This document shows, piece by piece, positions 43,560 to 54,839 of a DNA stretch of 64,000 bases (positions are counted from its first letter, which is position 1; each line of letters opens with the position of its first letter). The position numbers and the translations under genes were made by a program. This DNA is from Pleurodeles waltl (lineage: Eukaryota; Chordata; Amphibia; Caudata; Salamandridae), in the NCBI RefSeq assembly GCF_031143425.1, contig NC_090451.1, positions 350,742,339-350,806,338 on the forward strand, in the 5' to 3' direction. The notes under the pieces were generated by a model. The model did not search any database. It worked only from the letters and a program-made list of their open reading frames with translations, and was not told the origin of the DNA.

Positions 43560-44400
43560 GGAATCAACTTGTCGCAACTTTTCACAAGATTTCTATCAAG
43601 ACTGCCAAATGGGTTTTGGGCCCTCAAGGATATAATTTTGAGGTGGAATATGTCACTGGCAATAGAAATCTGGTAGTGGACCATCTATCCAGGTTGCCCG
43701 GAACCTCACAGAGCAACCAAGAGGAACCTGTACTCGCAGTTGATATTCCAGGGATCACAAAAGAAGAATGGGAGGCAGGTATTGCAGATAATGACACACT
43801 GTCCAGGGTAAAAGACAAAATAGTTCAGGGATGGCCCAACAAACAATCAGACCTTCCAGAGGATCTCCAATGTTTCTGGAGTGTCAGGCAAGAACGTAAT
43901 ACTGATGGAAGTTATCACATGAGGGGCATCTGGGAAACAAATTCACAAAGAGCAAGGCCAGGGCTCACTATTGGTTCCCAGGAATGGACATTGTTGGAAA
44001 ATAAAGGAAAAGATTGTATAAAGTGTCCTCTGAGTGATAAAGCTAAATTTACCAGAAAGACCCCGATATCTCCTATAGAAGTTCCCTCTAAACCTTGGGA
44101 TAAACCGGCATTGGACATTATTGGACCACTCAAACACTTGACATAGGAAGGAAGGTATATGTTGGTTTTAATAGACTTCCATTCTCACTGGATTATGACC
44201 AAAGTTGTAAGTTCAATCATGATAAAGGTACTTCTTTTTTTCCTTACAGACACATTTTGAACTGATGGAATTCCTATCACATTGATAACGGACAACTGTT
44301 TAAAATTCACGTCAGAAGAGATTAAAGATTTTTATATAAATATAAGTTGGTATGTTCCTCGCCCCCTGTTTTCCCCCTTCACTTTCCCATTCTTATGAGT
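43560..44400 (+). pseudogene. Ty3/gypsy pol fragment: RNase H end and integrase
   Basis: The open stretch 43616-44146 (176 codons) begins with GYNFEVEYVTGNRNLVVDHL followed by SRLPG, the conserved end of the gypsy RNase H domain. It proceeds to an integrase N-terminal zinc-binding region with DCIKCPLSDKAKF, and then the start of the core (PWDKPALDIIGPL, holding the first catalytic Asp). After stops the core continues in degenerate form (GIPITLITDNCLKFTSEEI, with the second Asp) to about 44360. Gypsy pol order is RT, RNase H, integrase, so this is an internal pol piece lacking RT and both LTRs. Confidence 0.85.
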
Positions 44401-46851
44401 ATACGGTCCACTAAGGCAAATGTGGCATGTGTGATACACCTTGTATGACTGAATCTATAGTTTTGCCTGGCTATCTGGATATTATGGATATAATATCATC
44501 CCAGTGGACAGAAAAACAGCTGGCTTGGCCTCATCTTTATCAAGAGATTTCATAGCAAAAATGGAAGTATGACACTGAGGGCCTGATTCACTAAGGTAAA
44601 CTGACACTTTTGTGTAAGTTTATAATCATTTGCTATTCACAGATGTATTTTACTATTAGTATGTTTACGACTGTGGAGACTCCACACATAAAAAGATAGA
44701 ACAGTCCGAGCCCTAGCATATCTGTCCTACATGTGAGTATTTTGCAGACAGCATCTGCACCCGCAATTGTCGGTCTGGAACTTACTGAGCTTCAGACCTG
44801 TAACATGGAGTTCCTGTGCTTTACACTAACCCCTCTCTAGTATAAATGCTGGTATCTGTAGGTATTGCATGTTCTACCAGTTCTGAAACCTAATGCTGTC
44901 CTTGCAGAAAAGGGTGTACGGTCCTCTCAGGGTGCAATTAAATCTTGACTTCACGGTTACATCAGTAGAAAATAATATTCCATATACCAAATACCATAAA
45001 CTTGAGTTCAAGTGTGAATATACATTTTATCTTAAATACTACCTTTAAGTACCTATACTGACCCCTTTACAAATGGAGAATGAAACCATACACTTTATTT
45101 TGTATTTACATCAGAGCCTGTTACATAGTGATGCGAATAGTATTGTAGGTCTAGACCCATATCTAACAGAACAGTGCTGTTACCCGATCTAAAAGTGTAG
45201 TTGATAAAAGTATTTCTAAGAATTCTGCATGTTCTAACCCTTTTGACATTAACAATACAGACAGTGTTAGGTCCCTACAAGTGGCCTTCCAACTCATCAT
45301 ATGCATCAAATGCTACTAGTCTTTGCAATCTCATTCTATTTCTGACCATCTGTCTGCATATCCTGGGTCTCCTTTACAAAACAAATACTCCTTTATCTAT
45401 TACTAATGAGTCACTATGAACATCTCCTTTTCCTGTGTATTACAATACTACAGAACGCCCTTATACTGATTTACCTGACCTACATCTCATCCGCGGCCAT
45501 ATCTATTGGTTAAGTTACAAAATACATGCAAATAATGTCTTAGTTCTGTGTTTTTTTTTTTTTTTTTAAAGAATGAACATTGTCAGGCAGCAGAGTCAGT
45601 TGTATTTGAATATGTTGTGTTTCCTAGTGCTGAAATGGGTTTGTTGCTACAATTCATCTATTACTGTTTGCTCTCATGAACCCCAGGTCTCAGGTAAGAC
45701 ACAAGATACCTCATTACTTTCTGACCATGGTAGTGAGACTGATTCTAACCAATCACTACCACCTACCCATGTCTTTGATCTACAAACCATATAGAATAAG
45801 TGCTCCATGTCCCCATAGGTCTCACAGTATTCTTTGACATTGCTCTTTATTTAAATGTTGAGACTGAAGTAAACCTTGTGACAGAGAAGACATGCAATCC
45901 TGGCTCTGTTTGCTGTTACTTCTTTCATATTGAACAGTTGGGAATAGAAGAGTTCCATGTTTTGATGAATCTGTAACATCATGTAAGGCAGAGGAAAATG
46001 TGGCTATCTCCCCAGACTAAGTGATCTCTAACTTACTACCTCTGACTGAGAATAGTGCACTGTCAAATGTTAGAGATAACCTTCTCATTAGAAACCTTAA
46101 AATGAGCACTAATGTTTAGCCATCCTGAAGACGGAGCTTCATTGTTTTCCAGAGTGGCAAGAAACACTGAAGGTTTGATTGCTGACACCAACTAATCCAC
46201 AGTCCAATAAGTGCTCTCATTGCTTGAATCTGTCTCAAAGTGTATCCATGCAGAGCCAGTACCCTTAGCATGTCTGCCACCTAGACCAGAAAATTCAGCA
46301 TGTCCACTTCCAGGGTCACAATACTCAGTGTACTTTCAATTATTACCTTTTCACAGTCCTTTCCATACGTTCCCTGTTTTCTTGGACCCCGTACCCAATG
46401 TGCAACCTTCTTTCCTTTAGCTCCCCATATCGTTGTGTTATCTTTTTGCTTACTTTCTTGTATGTTTTCTATATGCTTGCACTTTCATGTTAAGAACTAT
46501 TCCTCTCTGGCTCCTAGTGTGTCTGACAGCGCATTAGGTTCACCACCCATGCTGTTACTGCCTTGCATGCTACTCTGAGATCACTGGATTTATGGGACAG
46601 CTGACAACCTCGGTGGAGTTTCTCATTCACTGCGTGTATTGCCTTTATGTTACCTTTTATAATATCACTGATGGTATCAGCACCAAAAAAATCTGCCCTT
46701 GCATGTATCTTAATTGTGGATATTTGGAAGACAGAATATGTACCAGCAATTGTGGGTTAGGAACGTATTGAGCTTCATCTTACATTGTGGTGTGGATTTC
46801 CTTAAGTGCTTTACCCAAAATCCCATTTAGTGTTAATGTTGTTATCTGTAT
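44401..46851. other. No gene recognised
   Basis: AGGGCCTGATTCACTAAGG at about 44579 resembles a Harbinger-like MITE end but no partner end is visible. A poly-T tract lies at 45551-45567. Small open frames (45201-45419, 45573-45794, 46211-46420) have no recognised motif. The part that resembles TGCATGT...TCTACCAG near 44860-44890 recurs loosely near 46840, hinting at an old duplicated segment. Confidence 0.4.
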
Positions 46852-46859
46852 GTCTTACA
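46852..46859. repeat. Left 8-bp target duplication of the hAT-like element
   Basis: GTCTTACA before the element and ATCTTACA after it (47641-47648) agree in seven of eight bases; 8 bp is the duplication length of the hAT superfamily. Confidence 0.75.
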
Positions 46860-47640
46860 CAGTGGCGGCCCGTCCTTTAGGGCGGAGGGGCCACCCCCCC
46901 CCACCTTTTGCCCCTCATGAAGAGTGTCTGTCAGGCTGAACAAAGGTCAGCCTGACAGACACTCTCCATGTTCAGCTCAGGCAGCCTGGAGCAGACATGC
47001 ATGATTTGCGCACACTCCTGGCTGCCTGAGCTGAACTTTGCTGGGAAGAGGAGGTCACAGCTCCTATGGGCGTGACCTCCTTGGCTCAGCAAAGGTGCCT
47101 CAAGGCCCTCCCCTGGGTGACGAGGAAAGCGTCACCAATTGACACTCTCCCTGGGCGTTTCAGTTTAAGACCTGAAGTGCCCAGGGCGAGTGTCAATCAG
47201 TGACACCTCGTCACAGAGTGGGGTGGGGTCAGCAGTCTTACTGACCCCATCCCACTCTGTGACGAGGCTGGGACTGCTGCCTTCCCTCATTGGCTGACCT
47301 AAGGTCAGCCAATGAGGGAAGGCAGCAGTCCCAATCCTCCTGGGACCTGGAAGCTGAAGGTAAGTGTGAGTGTATGTGTGTGATGTTTTAAATTGAATGT
47401 TTGGTGCGTGTGCATGTTTGAGTGTTATGAGTGTTGTTAATGAATGTGCGTGCGTGCGTGCATGTGTGTGTGAAAGAATGAGTGTGTGCGATCTTTCAAA
47501 ATGAATGTTTGGTGCATGTGTGCATGTTTGAATGGTATGAGTGTTGTTAATGGATGTGTGTGCATGCGTGCGTGTGAAAGAATGTGTGTGTGTGTGTGTC
47601 CCGCCCGCCCCCTCCCTCCTAAAGCTGCCGGCCACCACTG
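46860..47640. mobile_element. 781-bp non-autonomous hAT-like element built of hairpins
   Basis: The left end CAGTGGCGGCC and right end GGCCACCACTG are imperfect inverted repeats in the hAT style, flanked by an 8-bp duplication with one mismatch. Inside are consecutive inverted repeats: 46921-46939 with 46947-46965 (19 bp, perfect), 46971-46986 with 47020-47035 (16 bp, perfect), 47206-47232 with 47241-47267 (27 bp, one mismatch) and 47270-47300 with 47302-47332 (31 bp, perfect). The right third is GT-rich and tandemly duplicated. No coding capacity exists, so it would depend on a hAT transposase from elsewhere. Confidence 0.82.
47355..47605. repeat. GT-rich tandem duplication inside the hAT-like element
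   Basis: Two copies of roughly 120 bp share GAATGTTTGGTGC, GTATGAGTGTTGTTAATG and GTGCGTG-type runs, followed by a (TG)n tract ending at about 47599. Confidence 0.8.
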
Positions 47641-47648
47641 ATCTTACA

Positions 47649-48859
47649 TATGCTACATATTAGTTAATCTGAATGCTGAGCTGCCTCTTGAGTACCTGGT
47701 CTTAATGAGCTTTGACTTTTTTGTTACCTTGTGCGGGGCTTCCACATGCTCAGTGTTCAAGTGATCACATGGCGCATACACAATAACATTCACAGGATTT
47801 GTATATGGTCTACGGTACCAATAGACCATACAAAGAATTGCAATGTTGTCATAAATACCTCAAAGTCTAAATTAAAATAGAAATCCAATTCAGTAATTTA
47901 ATTTCCAGAATATTCAACTTTGTTTCACTTAAGATGATTTGAAAGGTCATCATCATGTCTGACACATCTGCCTATAACCACCATGAACATAGATCAGTCC
48001 AGTGGATTCAAATCTTAAAGAAACAGAGTCTTGGGTGTACTTGACTGATTGGGTTGTTTCAAGATGAAAAGCTTACCTATGCAAGAGCCCACAAGCAGCA
48101 CTACGGAGATCAAGTAGCTCCACCACCAAAATTGGTGTCTGCCGCCATCAGAACCACAACGTTCTCCAGATTACTGTAAAACATTGACCTGTGACTAGCG
48201 TGTCCCTCCCTCTAGGCCTTCATATTAGAAACAATATGAGCTGAGGTAACAGTGTAAGCAACGTGTCTAGGGAATGAGATCATTTGTTGGTGATTTTGCA
48301 ACAAAACACAGGGCAAAGAAGCAATAGAGTCCCTTATCACGTTTCTTTCTACTGGAGGTACCATATGGGGTTCTAGTTTAAATGTGTTATTACATTTTCA
48401 GTAGAAGAAAAGACAAGACAAGGTGAGCATATACACCTGTAACTTAAACAACTCTAACCCCGCAGTCCCTATCCATTAACCTTCCTGTCTTGATTTCCTA
48501 TGAGGTCACTATCAGTTATGAGGTACACAAGAGTAGGCACCAAATGTATTCCAACAATACTTAAACTCCACACTATGTACTTGTCTTTATCCTTCGGCTG
48601 AGCACCTTGAGTTTCTGGGGTAGTCTAGAGTACTGGTTTAAATATACTAACACAGGGTCCCACAATCTACAAAATAGCTGTCTTTTTCCCACTGCACAGT
48701 ATGCTAACGTCTTATAGCCCCACAAGCAGCCATAGATGCTGTATCCCAAGATATGTCATTGGGTGCTGCTCTTTACCCCTTGATGGTCACCATTACTTGA
48801 TTGGCTGTCAATTGCAGCTGAGAAATAGTTTTTCCTTTAAGAAGTGTCAATGGTAGCTG
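47649..48859. other. No gene recognised
   Basis: No long open frame, tandem repeat or RNA gene is seen. Confidence 0.5.
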
Positions 48860-50480
48860 TCCTGTGAGGGGCGATCAACATAATGACCCCTGGACATTGC
48901 TCTGCCTCTTTACCCATTAGTAGGTTGATGCCTTCTGTCACTTTTGACCAGTAGTTAAATATGTGCAATTCCAGTTTATTAGGGTTATTGTGCCTGTCCC
49001 TCCACACTCCTGCTAGAAGGCCCCTGATCTTGTGTGATCCACAGTGCGCAGGGTCCAGGAGTATAGTGCCACCTATATGGGATTATGTATACTGCCTGTC
49101 TGTGCCTGGGAGGGCCTGGCAAAGTTACTAGTTTTCCTTCCTGTCTGGTATCAAATGTAATTCACAGCTCTTTTTCCTGTTGAGGCTGAAATGTGAATTT
49201 ACACTTTTGCTGTTGCATGTCGAAAAGCTTATATGTAGGAGAGGTTGGGTGGCACACTGATGTAGGGGGTGGCATAAGATGTAAGTGTCCTGGTCACTCT
49301 CACCTAAGTGGATTGTGTTGCAATTAGAGGTAATGAGACAGTTACCTCTTCAGTAGAGTGGGCCACTTCCTGGGTCTCTGCAAACATATTGAAAAGGCTA
49401 GGGAAAGTGGTCAGAGGCAGAATAAATGACTTATGGAACAGGGCTGAAAAGCCACCTGGGTTGAAGTTAGGCCCTTGAGTGCCAAGAAGGTGTGTTTGTT
49501 TGTTACTGTCGTTTCAAGAGTGTCTCTGTCCTTTGCTCTCAGTTTGGAAATGTTGGCAGTCGTAGGTAAGCCTGTCTGGCATGGGGAGACTTTGCCTTCA
49601 CCATGTAAAGCATCTGAAAGAAGGATTGGAAGCAATGTAATTTCCAAACTTCTTGAGTAGGGCTTGCGCCTTGGCTACCGCTCACTTCCAGGATGTGACT
49701 CTGAGTTTGGCACATTTTTAGTCTTCGGGGTGCCTACATTAATTTCCCCCACATGACAACACATGCCGAATTTATTCAGCAATAATTGTGCCTCATTTTG
49801 CTCTAGAGTCTTAATTTGGCCTTGTATTGCTGTGAGCTGAATTCATGTCGGTATATTGGCGATGGCTTTGTGGTGACTCTCCATTTCCTACAGTTCCTGC
49901 ATCAAATGAGATTGATGTGAGCTTCTCTCATCGTTTTAATTTGGATCACTTCTTTGATGAACATACCCCAAAAGTCCTATTTTAGTGCAACTCTTAACTT
50001 TCCCTCCATCACCTTCCCTATGTCATTGTATTGTAGATATTTTTGAAACTATTTGTTCATGGTCTCGACCATATGATCCTGTAGGAATGTATCAGTAAGT
50101 TGCCAGCTCTAGCTAAGTGGCCTTTTCTGTTGGGTAGGTCAAACAAGGGTTGTCTTTCGTGGACCATGATCAGATGCCATCAGGGGTCCCTGTTATACTG
50201 CTGTTTAGAGGGTGGTCAGCAGCCTCTTGTCTAAAAGCAAGTGGTCTATACTTTCATAAGTCTGGTGCACGCAAAGTAATTTAATTTGAGTTTCAGTGCC
50301 TGAGGGGTGCTGAAAATGGCAGGCATCTACAAACCCAATATATCCCAGCTAACTCTTTGCTTCCACTGAGATTGCTAGCTTGTCCCTTTCTTTGTCCTGG
50401 TTGGATTTTAGTTTGATAATGCCATTGCTCAACTTTGTCCAATGTCCTTCTTGTGAATGGTGAGTATTTGACAGTAAGAA
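48860..50480 (-). pseudogene. Heavily decayed L1-type LINE ORF2 (endonuclease end and EN-RT linker)
   Basis: The best reading on the minus strand lies between about 50400 and 49480. It has HQTYESIDHLLLDKRLLTTL, the end of an APE endonuclease where S.IDH/D is conserved, then QQKRPLS and a linker with GKVMEGKLRVALK and IKTMREAHINLI, and further on QEVWKLHCFQSFFQMLYMV. Many stops interrupt it. A short piece at 49420-49330 (LFNMFAETQEVAHSTEEV) may be early RT. The order matches L1 ORF2 read from 5' to 3'. It is older than the LINE at 40-43 kb judged by the number of breaks. Confidence 0.5.
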
Positions 50481-51329
50481 AGTAAACATATAATCAACCT
50501 AAATTATAGCTTTATTATTCTTGGACATGGTAGGTCAAAGAATATTGGACCCTTTAAGAGACATTTTCTTTGAGTGCTTGAATAATAAAGTAATAAAATA
50601 ATACATAGAAAAAAATGCATGTGATCAACCAGCCACTGATATACTCTCACTCTCTTGGCAAGGTAACTAACCACCTTGTAGTTTTGTGAGTACACACTCT
50701 CTGGTGCTGATAACCATTCAAATGTGTCTTTTTGAGAACAATTGAATGTCACAAACATTCAGTACAATTATGTGGGTCACACTGATACCAATTAGTCTCT
50801 TCCCTTAAAACCTGCCCTGTCTTAAATACAGTATGTGCATCATGAATAATTCAACAGGTAAGTAAATCATTATTGTTTCCTCATATAAATAAGATATGAT
50901 GAAGGTGCAATAAAAAGGTAGTTATGCTTCTCCGCGGTAATTCAGAATCAGTATGTCAAACTATAAAAGTTAATTTCATTTTGAAGCTCTTTTCCAACCA
51001 TGACTTGAAGCTTTTTTCTACACACTCTTTCCAGAAGAAAACAACCAATCTCCATATTTCTGGAATCAAGAGCTTGGCTGCAGCCACGAAGTATTTTGAC
51101 TAGCAAGGACCTTGGGAATCACGAGGACTCTTATAACCAGCAAGTTCAAAATGGCCAGCGTCATTTCTAAACAATGTAAGAGTTCAGCAGACTCATGGGA
51201 AATGTAGTTTGGGTGCCAGTTTGTAACACAGTCAGTGTTGCCAGATTGGGCTATTTCCTACACAAAAATTTGCAATATTTTTCCATTTGTGCAAGAAAAA
51301 CCCAAACGTACAGCATCCATATTAGGATA
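50481..51329. other. No gene recognised
   Basis: AT-rich; an 84-codon minus-strand frame (50758-50504) has no recognised motif. Confidence 0.5.
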
Positions 51330-51560
51330 TCCGCATTCCTCACTCCTCATCCCTACTTCTCAACCCTGCTTCTCATCCATCATCCCTACTTCTCATCCAT
51401 CATACATCATCCCTACTTCTCATCCATCATCCCTACTTCTCATCATCATATATCATCCCTACTTCTCATCCATCATCCCTACTTCTCTTCCATCATCCCT
51501 ACTTCTCATCCCTGCAACTCATCCCTGTTTCTCATCCATCATTCCTACTTCTCATCCATC
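51330..51560. repeat. Minisatellite based on CATCCCTACTTCTCATC
   Basis: About a dozen units of 17-18 bp with variable spacing (CATCATCCCTACTTCTC and truncated forms). The adjacent frames rich in Ser, Pro, Tyr and His are products of the repeat. The element is pyrimidine-rich on the plus strand. Confidence 0.9.
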
Positions 51561-54116
51561 ATGCTGCCTATGGTACAAGCCCATACTAACATGAGCCCAG
51601 TTCATTCAGCTACACCTAGGCACTCAACCCCAGTGCACAACTTGATTTTGACTCCAGCCTGGGTCCTGTGTCACATAGCTGAGTACATGGACCACCCTTC
51701 ATTTAGACAGGAAAACATCCACCACCCCATGAACTGTGCATGGACCACTCATTGCCCTCATCCCCACGGAGCACAACCCTTAATGTTTGTTTCCCTATTG
51801 CAAAGAATAATCACACAAGATACTGGCGGAACACTCTTTTGAGGAGAAAAGATCCAATTGGGGTTACTCTGCTCACTTGAAACATTTTCTGCATAAACCG
51901 GTCTCCTGTGTGTGGATACACATGGACAATTTCATTACATGAAGTGCCATCGCATTCTGCACATTTTCTGTAATGTGACAGTTAAAAATTAAATGTGAAT
52001 TTTACCCATTAATGCTTTACACCTGGTTCCATGCACAAAACTAAAACTAACTCTTCAAGAGATAACATGAAATCCTTGACTTCTACAGAAAGACAGTTGA
52101 AATATGTAAAAAAAAGTCAAACAAACAGCACCCACCTGTGCTCTGCAGCTTAGTGGCCTCCAGCTAGTCATGGAGTTCCAACCAGACCTTCTGCACTGGA
52201 GGAAACAGAGGCTGTGGGGACATCAACAAGATGTCCTGGACTTTGATTGAGAACCAGCGATGAGGATTGCCCCCGCGATTGTGACATTTGTGGATCTCCT
52301 TGTAGTTACTCCCTCTGCAGTGCACTTTTTCACACGGTCGGCTTAAAACGACAGATGCGTACTGTGGCCATCTGGTATTCTGGCTTCCATAAGGATGAGG
52401 AAAATAAGTCTGGAGTCATGGTGGGACAACTAGTAGTGCCACAAGTCACTTACCAGTACATATAACCTATTAGAAAATAGTATTTTAAAAGTAACGTTGG
52501 TTCTGTTTGAAGATTATATATGAAACATCCCGAAAACACTTTGGCTACTTCATGGAAAGTTTTGTAATGATCCGTCAAGTGGAGGGTGGGGGTAAAAAAA
52601 AAAGGGTGGGTCCCAAAGCATTGGGTTCCCATATTAATGCACATGAGACTTTGCTTTTCGATAAATAAAAAATGGCTGAATGGAAATGCATCAACTTGCA
52701 CACAAAGTTGGAACTTTACTCAGAAAATATGCTTTTGGTATAAATCAGATAAGTTGTTTTTTATAAAATTGTGGTAAAGAGGTGCTTATGGTGGTCATGA
52801 AGAGATTAATTTCTTGGAACAATTAGTGATATTTTGCCTTTTATGTACTGCAGGAGTGCAATTATAGTCCAGTGGTAGTGAAAATAAAAATACAAATACC
52901 GAAAACCCATTTGCAGAGGTAGCCATTCCTCCCATCAGCCAATGCCATAACCTTGTTCCTGGGGCTGTACTGCAGTACCTTCAGATCTGAGCCACAACAG
53001 CTCGAGAAAATGTTGCAGTGGCCAGTATAGAATTCCGTGACTATGTTCCCTGTCTTGAAAAATCTATCAAAAAAAGGCCTAAGCATGCAGGTTATAGACA
53101 CACTGGCCCAGAGGCTCTGGTGCCCCCCCCCCCCCCATGATTAAAACTATAAAATAAGAAAATAAATGAAAGAGAGATGACAATGCGGGTTGGGAACACA
53201 CAACCATACTCAGTGGGCAGCTGGCATTGTCACATGTTAAGGGTCAGATGCAGGGTCTGACCAACATCCACTGTGCATGGCCTTCAGCTAACTATAATTT
53301 CAACCCAATCATACACCTCTTATGACCTCACATATTACATCACTTATGACATGTTAAAAATACACAAAAGAAACCAAAATGTGGGTGTGACATTTGCACA
53401 GTGATGAGTGCACAGCCTGACCAAATGCTAGTGCATAATAGGGGTAAAGGTTATAGTTTTTTTCCTAAACTATAACTTGTGAATTTCAGTGTTTTTTTAG
53501 TTTTTTAAAGTTAGCTCGTCTTATTCCAACAGTTAATATAACATCAATTTAACGTTTGTTTTTTATTTTTTTCAATGTAAGTTAAGGTCTTGGAAACTAA
53601 CTATAATGTCCCTTTAACTTTTGGGTTTTTTTCAGTGCAAATATTAGAAGAAAAAAGATTTTGTATTAAGGTCAGGATACACACACACACATATATATAT
53701 TTATAGAGTGGGTGTTCAGTTATTGCAAGCCAGTGTAACTCTATCCTGTTCTTGGCTTTGTGATCCCAAGAATGAACTGGGGTAATTATAGTCTTATCAG
53801 GGCCTATTCCTGCTGCACCTGGTCATAGGGTAGGAGCTTTATAAGAAACTATTATATCCATGCTGTTTGCTATCGGAACTTTCATGACAACAAATGGTGC
53901 TGCTCTATGAAGAAGCAGATAAGGTCGTAAAGAAGCATTATGACCTGCAGGACCTTGAATCACTTGCTTATATAATTCACAACAGGAATTAAGCTTATTT
54001 TACATTGATGAGCTGTTGTGTGGGATGTTTTTGTTTATTTGAGGACCTCCACTGATTGATTTTTGTCAAGCATGTGGGTAGGTTTTTGATTTTTAAAAGC
54101 AGTGCAGTGCGGGGAT
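51561..54116. other. No gene recognised; simple-sequence tracts
   Basis: A C15-like tract lies at about 53125-53140 and an (AC)n/(AT)n run at about 53680-53705. Short frames have no motif. GTTATAGTTTTTTTCCTAAACTATAAC near 53450-53476 is a small imperfect hairpin; a similar GTTATAGTTTTTG...AACTATAACTCACGCC lies at about 32426-32464. Confidence 0.45.
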
Positions 54117-54119
54117 TAT

Positions 54120-54836
54120 GGGCCAGATGTAGCAAAGGATTTGCGCCTCGCAAACGGCGAAAATCAACGTTTGCGAGGCGCAAATGCCTCTTTGCTATGC
54201 AGAAATGCATATTGCGAGTCGGAACCGACTCGCAATATGCATTTCAGAATCGCAAATAGGAAGGGGTGTTCCCTTCCTATTTGCGAGTCTAAGTGGTATG
54301 CAATACCATTTGCGACCGTGTACGCGTTCGCAAATGGTATCGCAGTTACCATCCACTTCAAGTGGATGGTAACCCACTCGCAATTTGGAAGGGGTCCCCA
54401 TGGGACCCCTTCCACTTTGTGAATGGACCCCGAAATATTTTTTCAGGGCAGGGAGTGGTCCAAGGGACCACTCCCTGCCCTGAAAAAATACCGAAACTAA
54501 AGGTTTCGTTTTTTTTTTTAAGTGCAGCTCGTTTTCCTTTAAACAAAACGGGCTACACTTAAAAAAAAAAAAACTGCTTTATTGAAAGCAGTCACGAACA
54601 TGGAGGTCTGCTGACGACAGCAGGCCTCCATGTTTGCGAGTGCCTATACTCGCTATGGGGCCGCAATTTGCGACCCACCTCATGAATATTCATGAGGTGG
54701 GTCATTGCGACCCCATAGCGAGTTGCAGTCGGTGTCTGAGACACCGTACTGCATTCCAATTTGCGAGGTGCAAATTGCGAGTCGCATGGACTCGCACTTT
54801 GCACCTCGCAAATTTTTACGTTGCTAAATCTGGCCC
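54120..54836. mobile_element. 717-bp Harbinger-like MITE made of a row of palindromes
   Basis: The left end GGGCCAGATGTAGCAA and the right end TTGCTAAATCTGGCCC are inverted repeats, flanked by TAT on both sides (54117-54119, 54837-54839). The inside is a chain of inverted repeats: 54141-54156/54168-54183 (16 bp), 54203-54222/54225-54244 (20 bp perfect), 54251-54265/54271-54285 (15 bp), 54303-54315/54328-54340 (13 bp), 54345-54358/54360-54373 (14 bp), 54386-54414, 54436-54461/54465-54490 (26 bp perfect) and 54672-54687/54688-54703 (16 bp perfect, no loop). The terminus and TTGCGA-type words match those of Harbinger element 2. No coding capacity. Confidence 0.88.
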
Positions 54837-54839
54837 TAT

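Noticed and set aside
44579..44700. Possible Harbinger-like MITE starting AGGGCCTGATTCACTAAGG
   Set aside because: No inverted partner end or target duplication could be found.
51195..51842. 215-codon plus-strand frame across 51.2-51.8 kb
   Set aside because: Its central part is the CATCCCTACTTCTCATC minisatellite and the remainder has no recognised motif.
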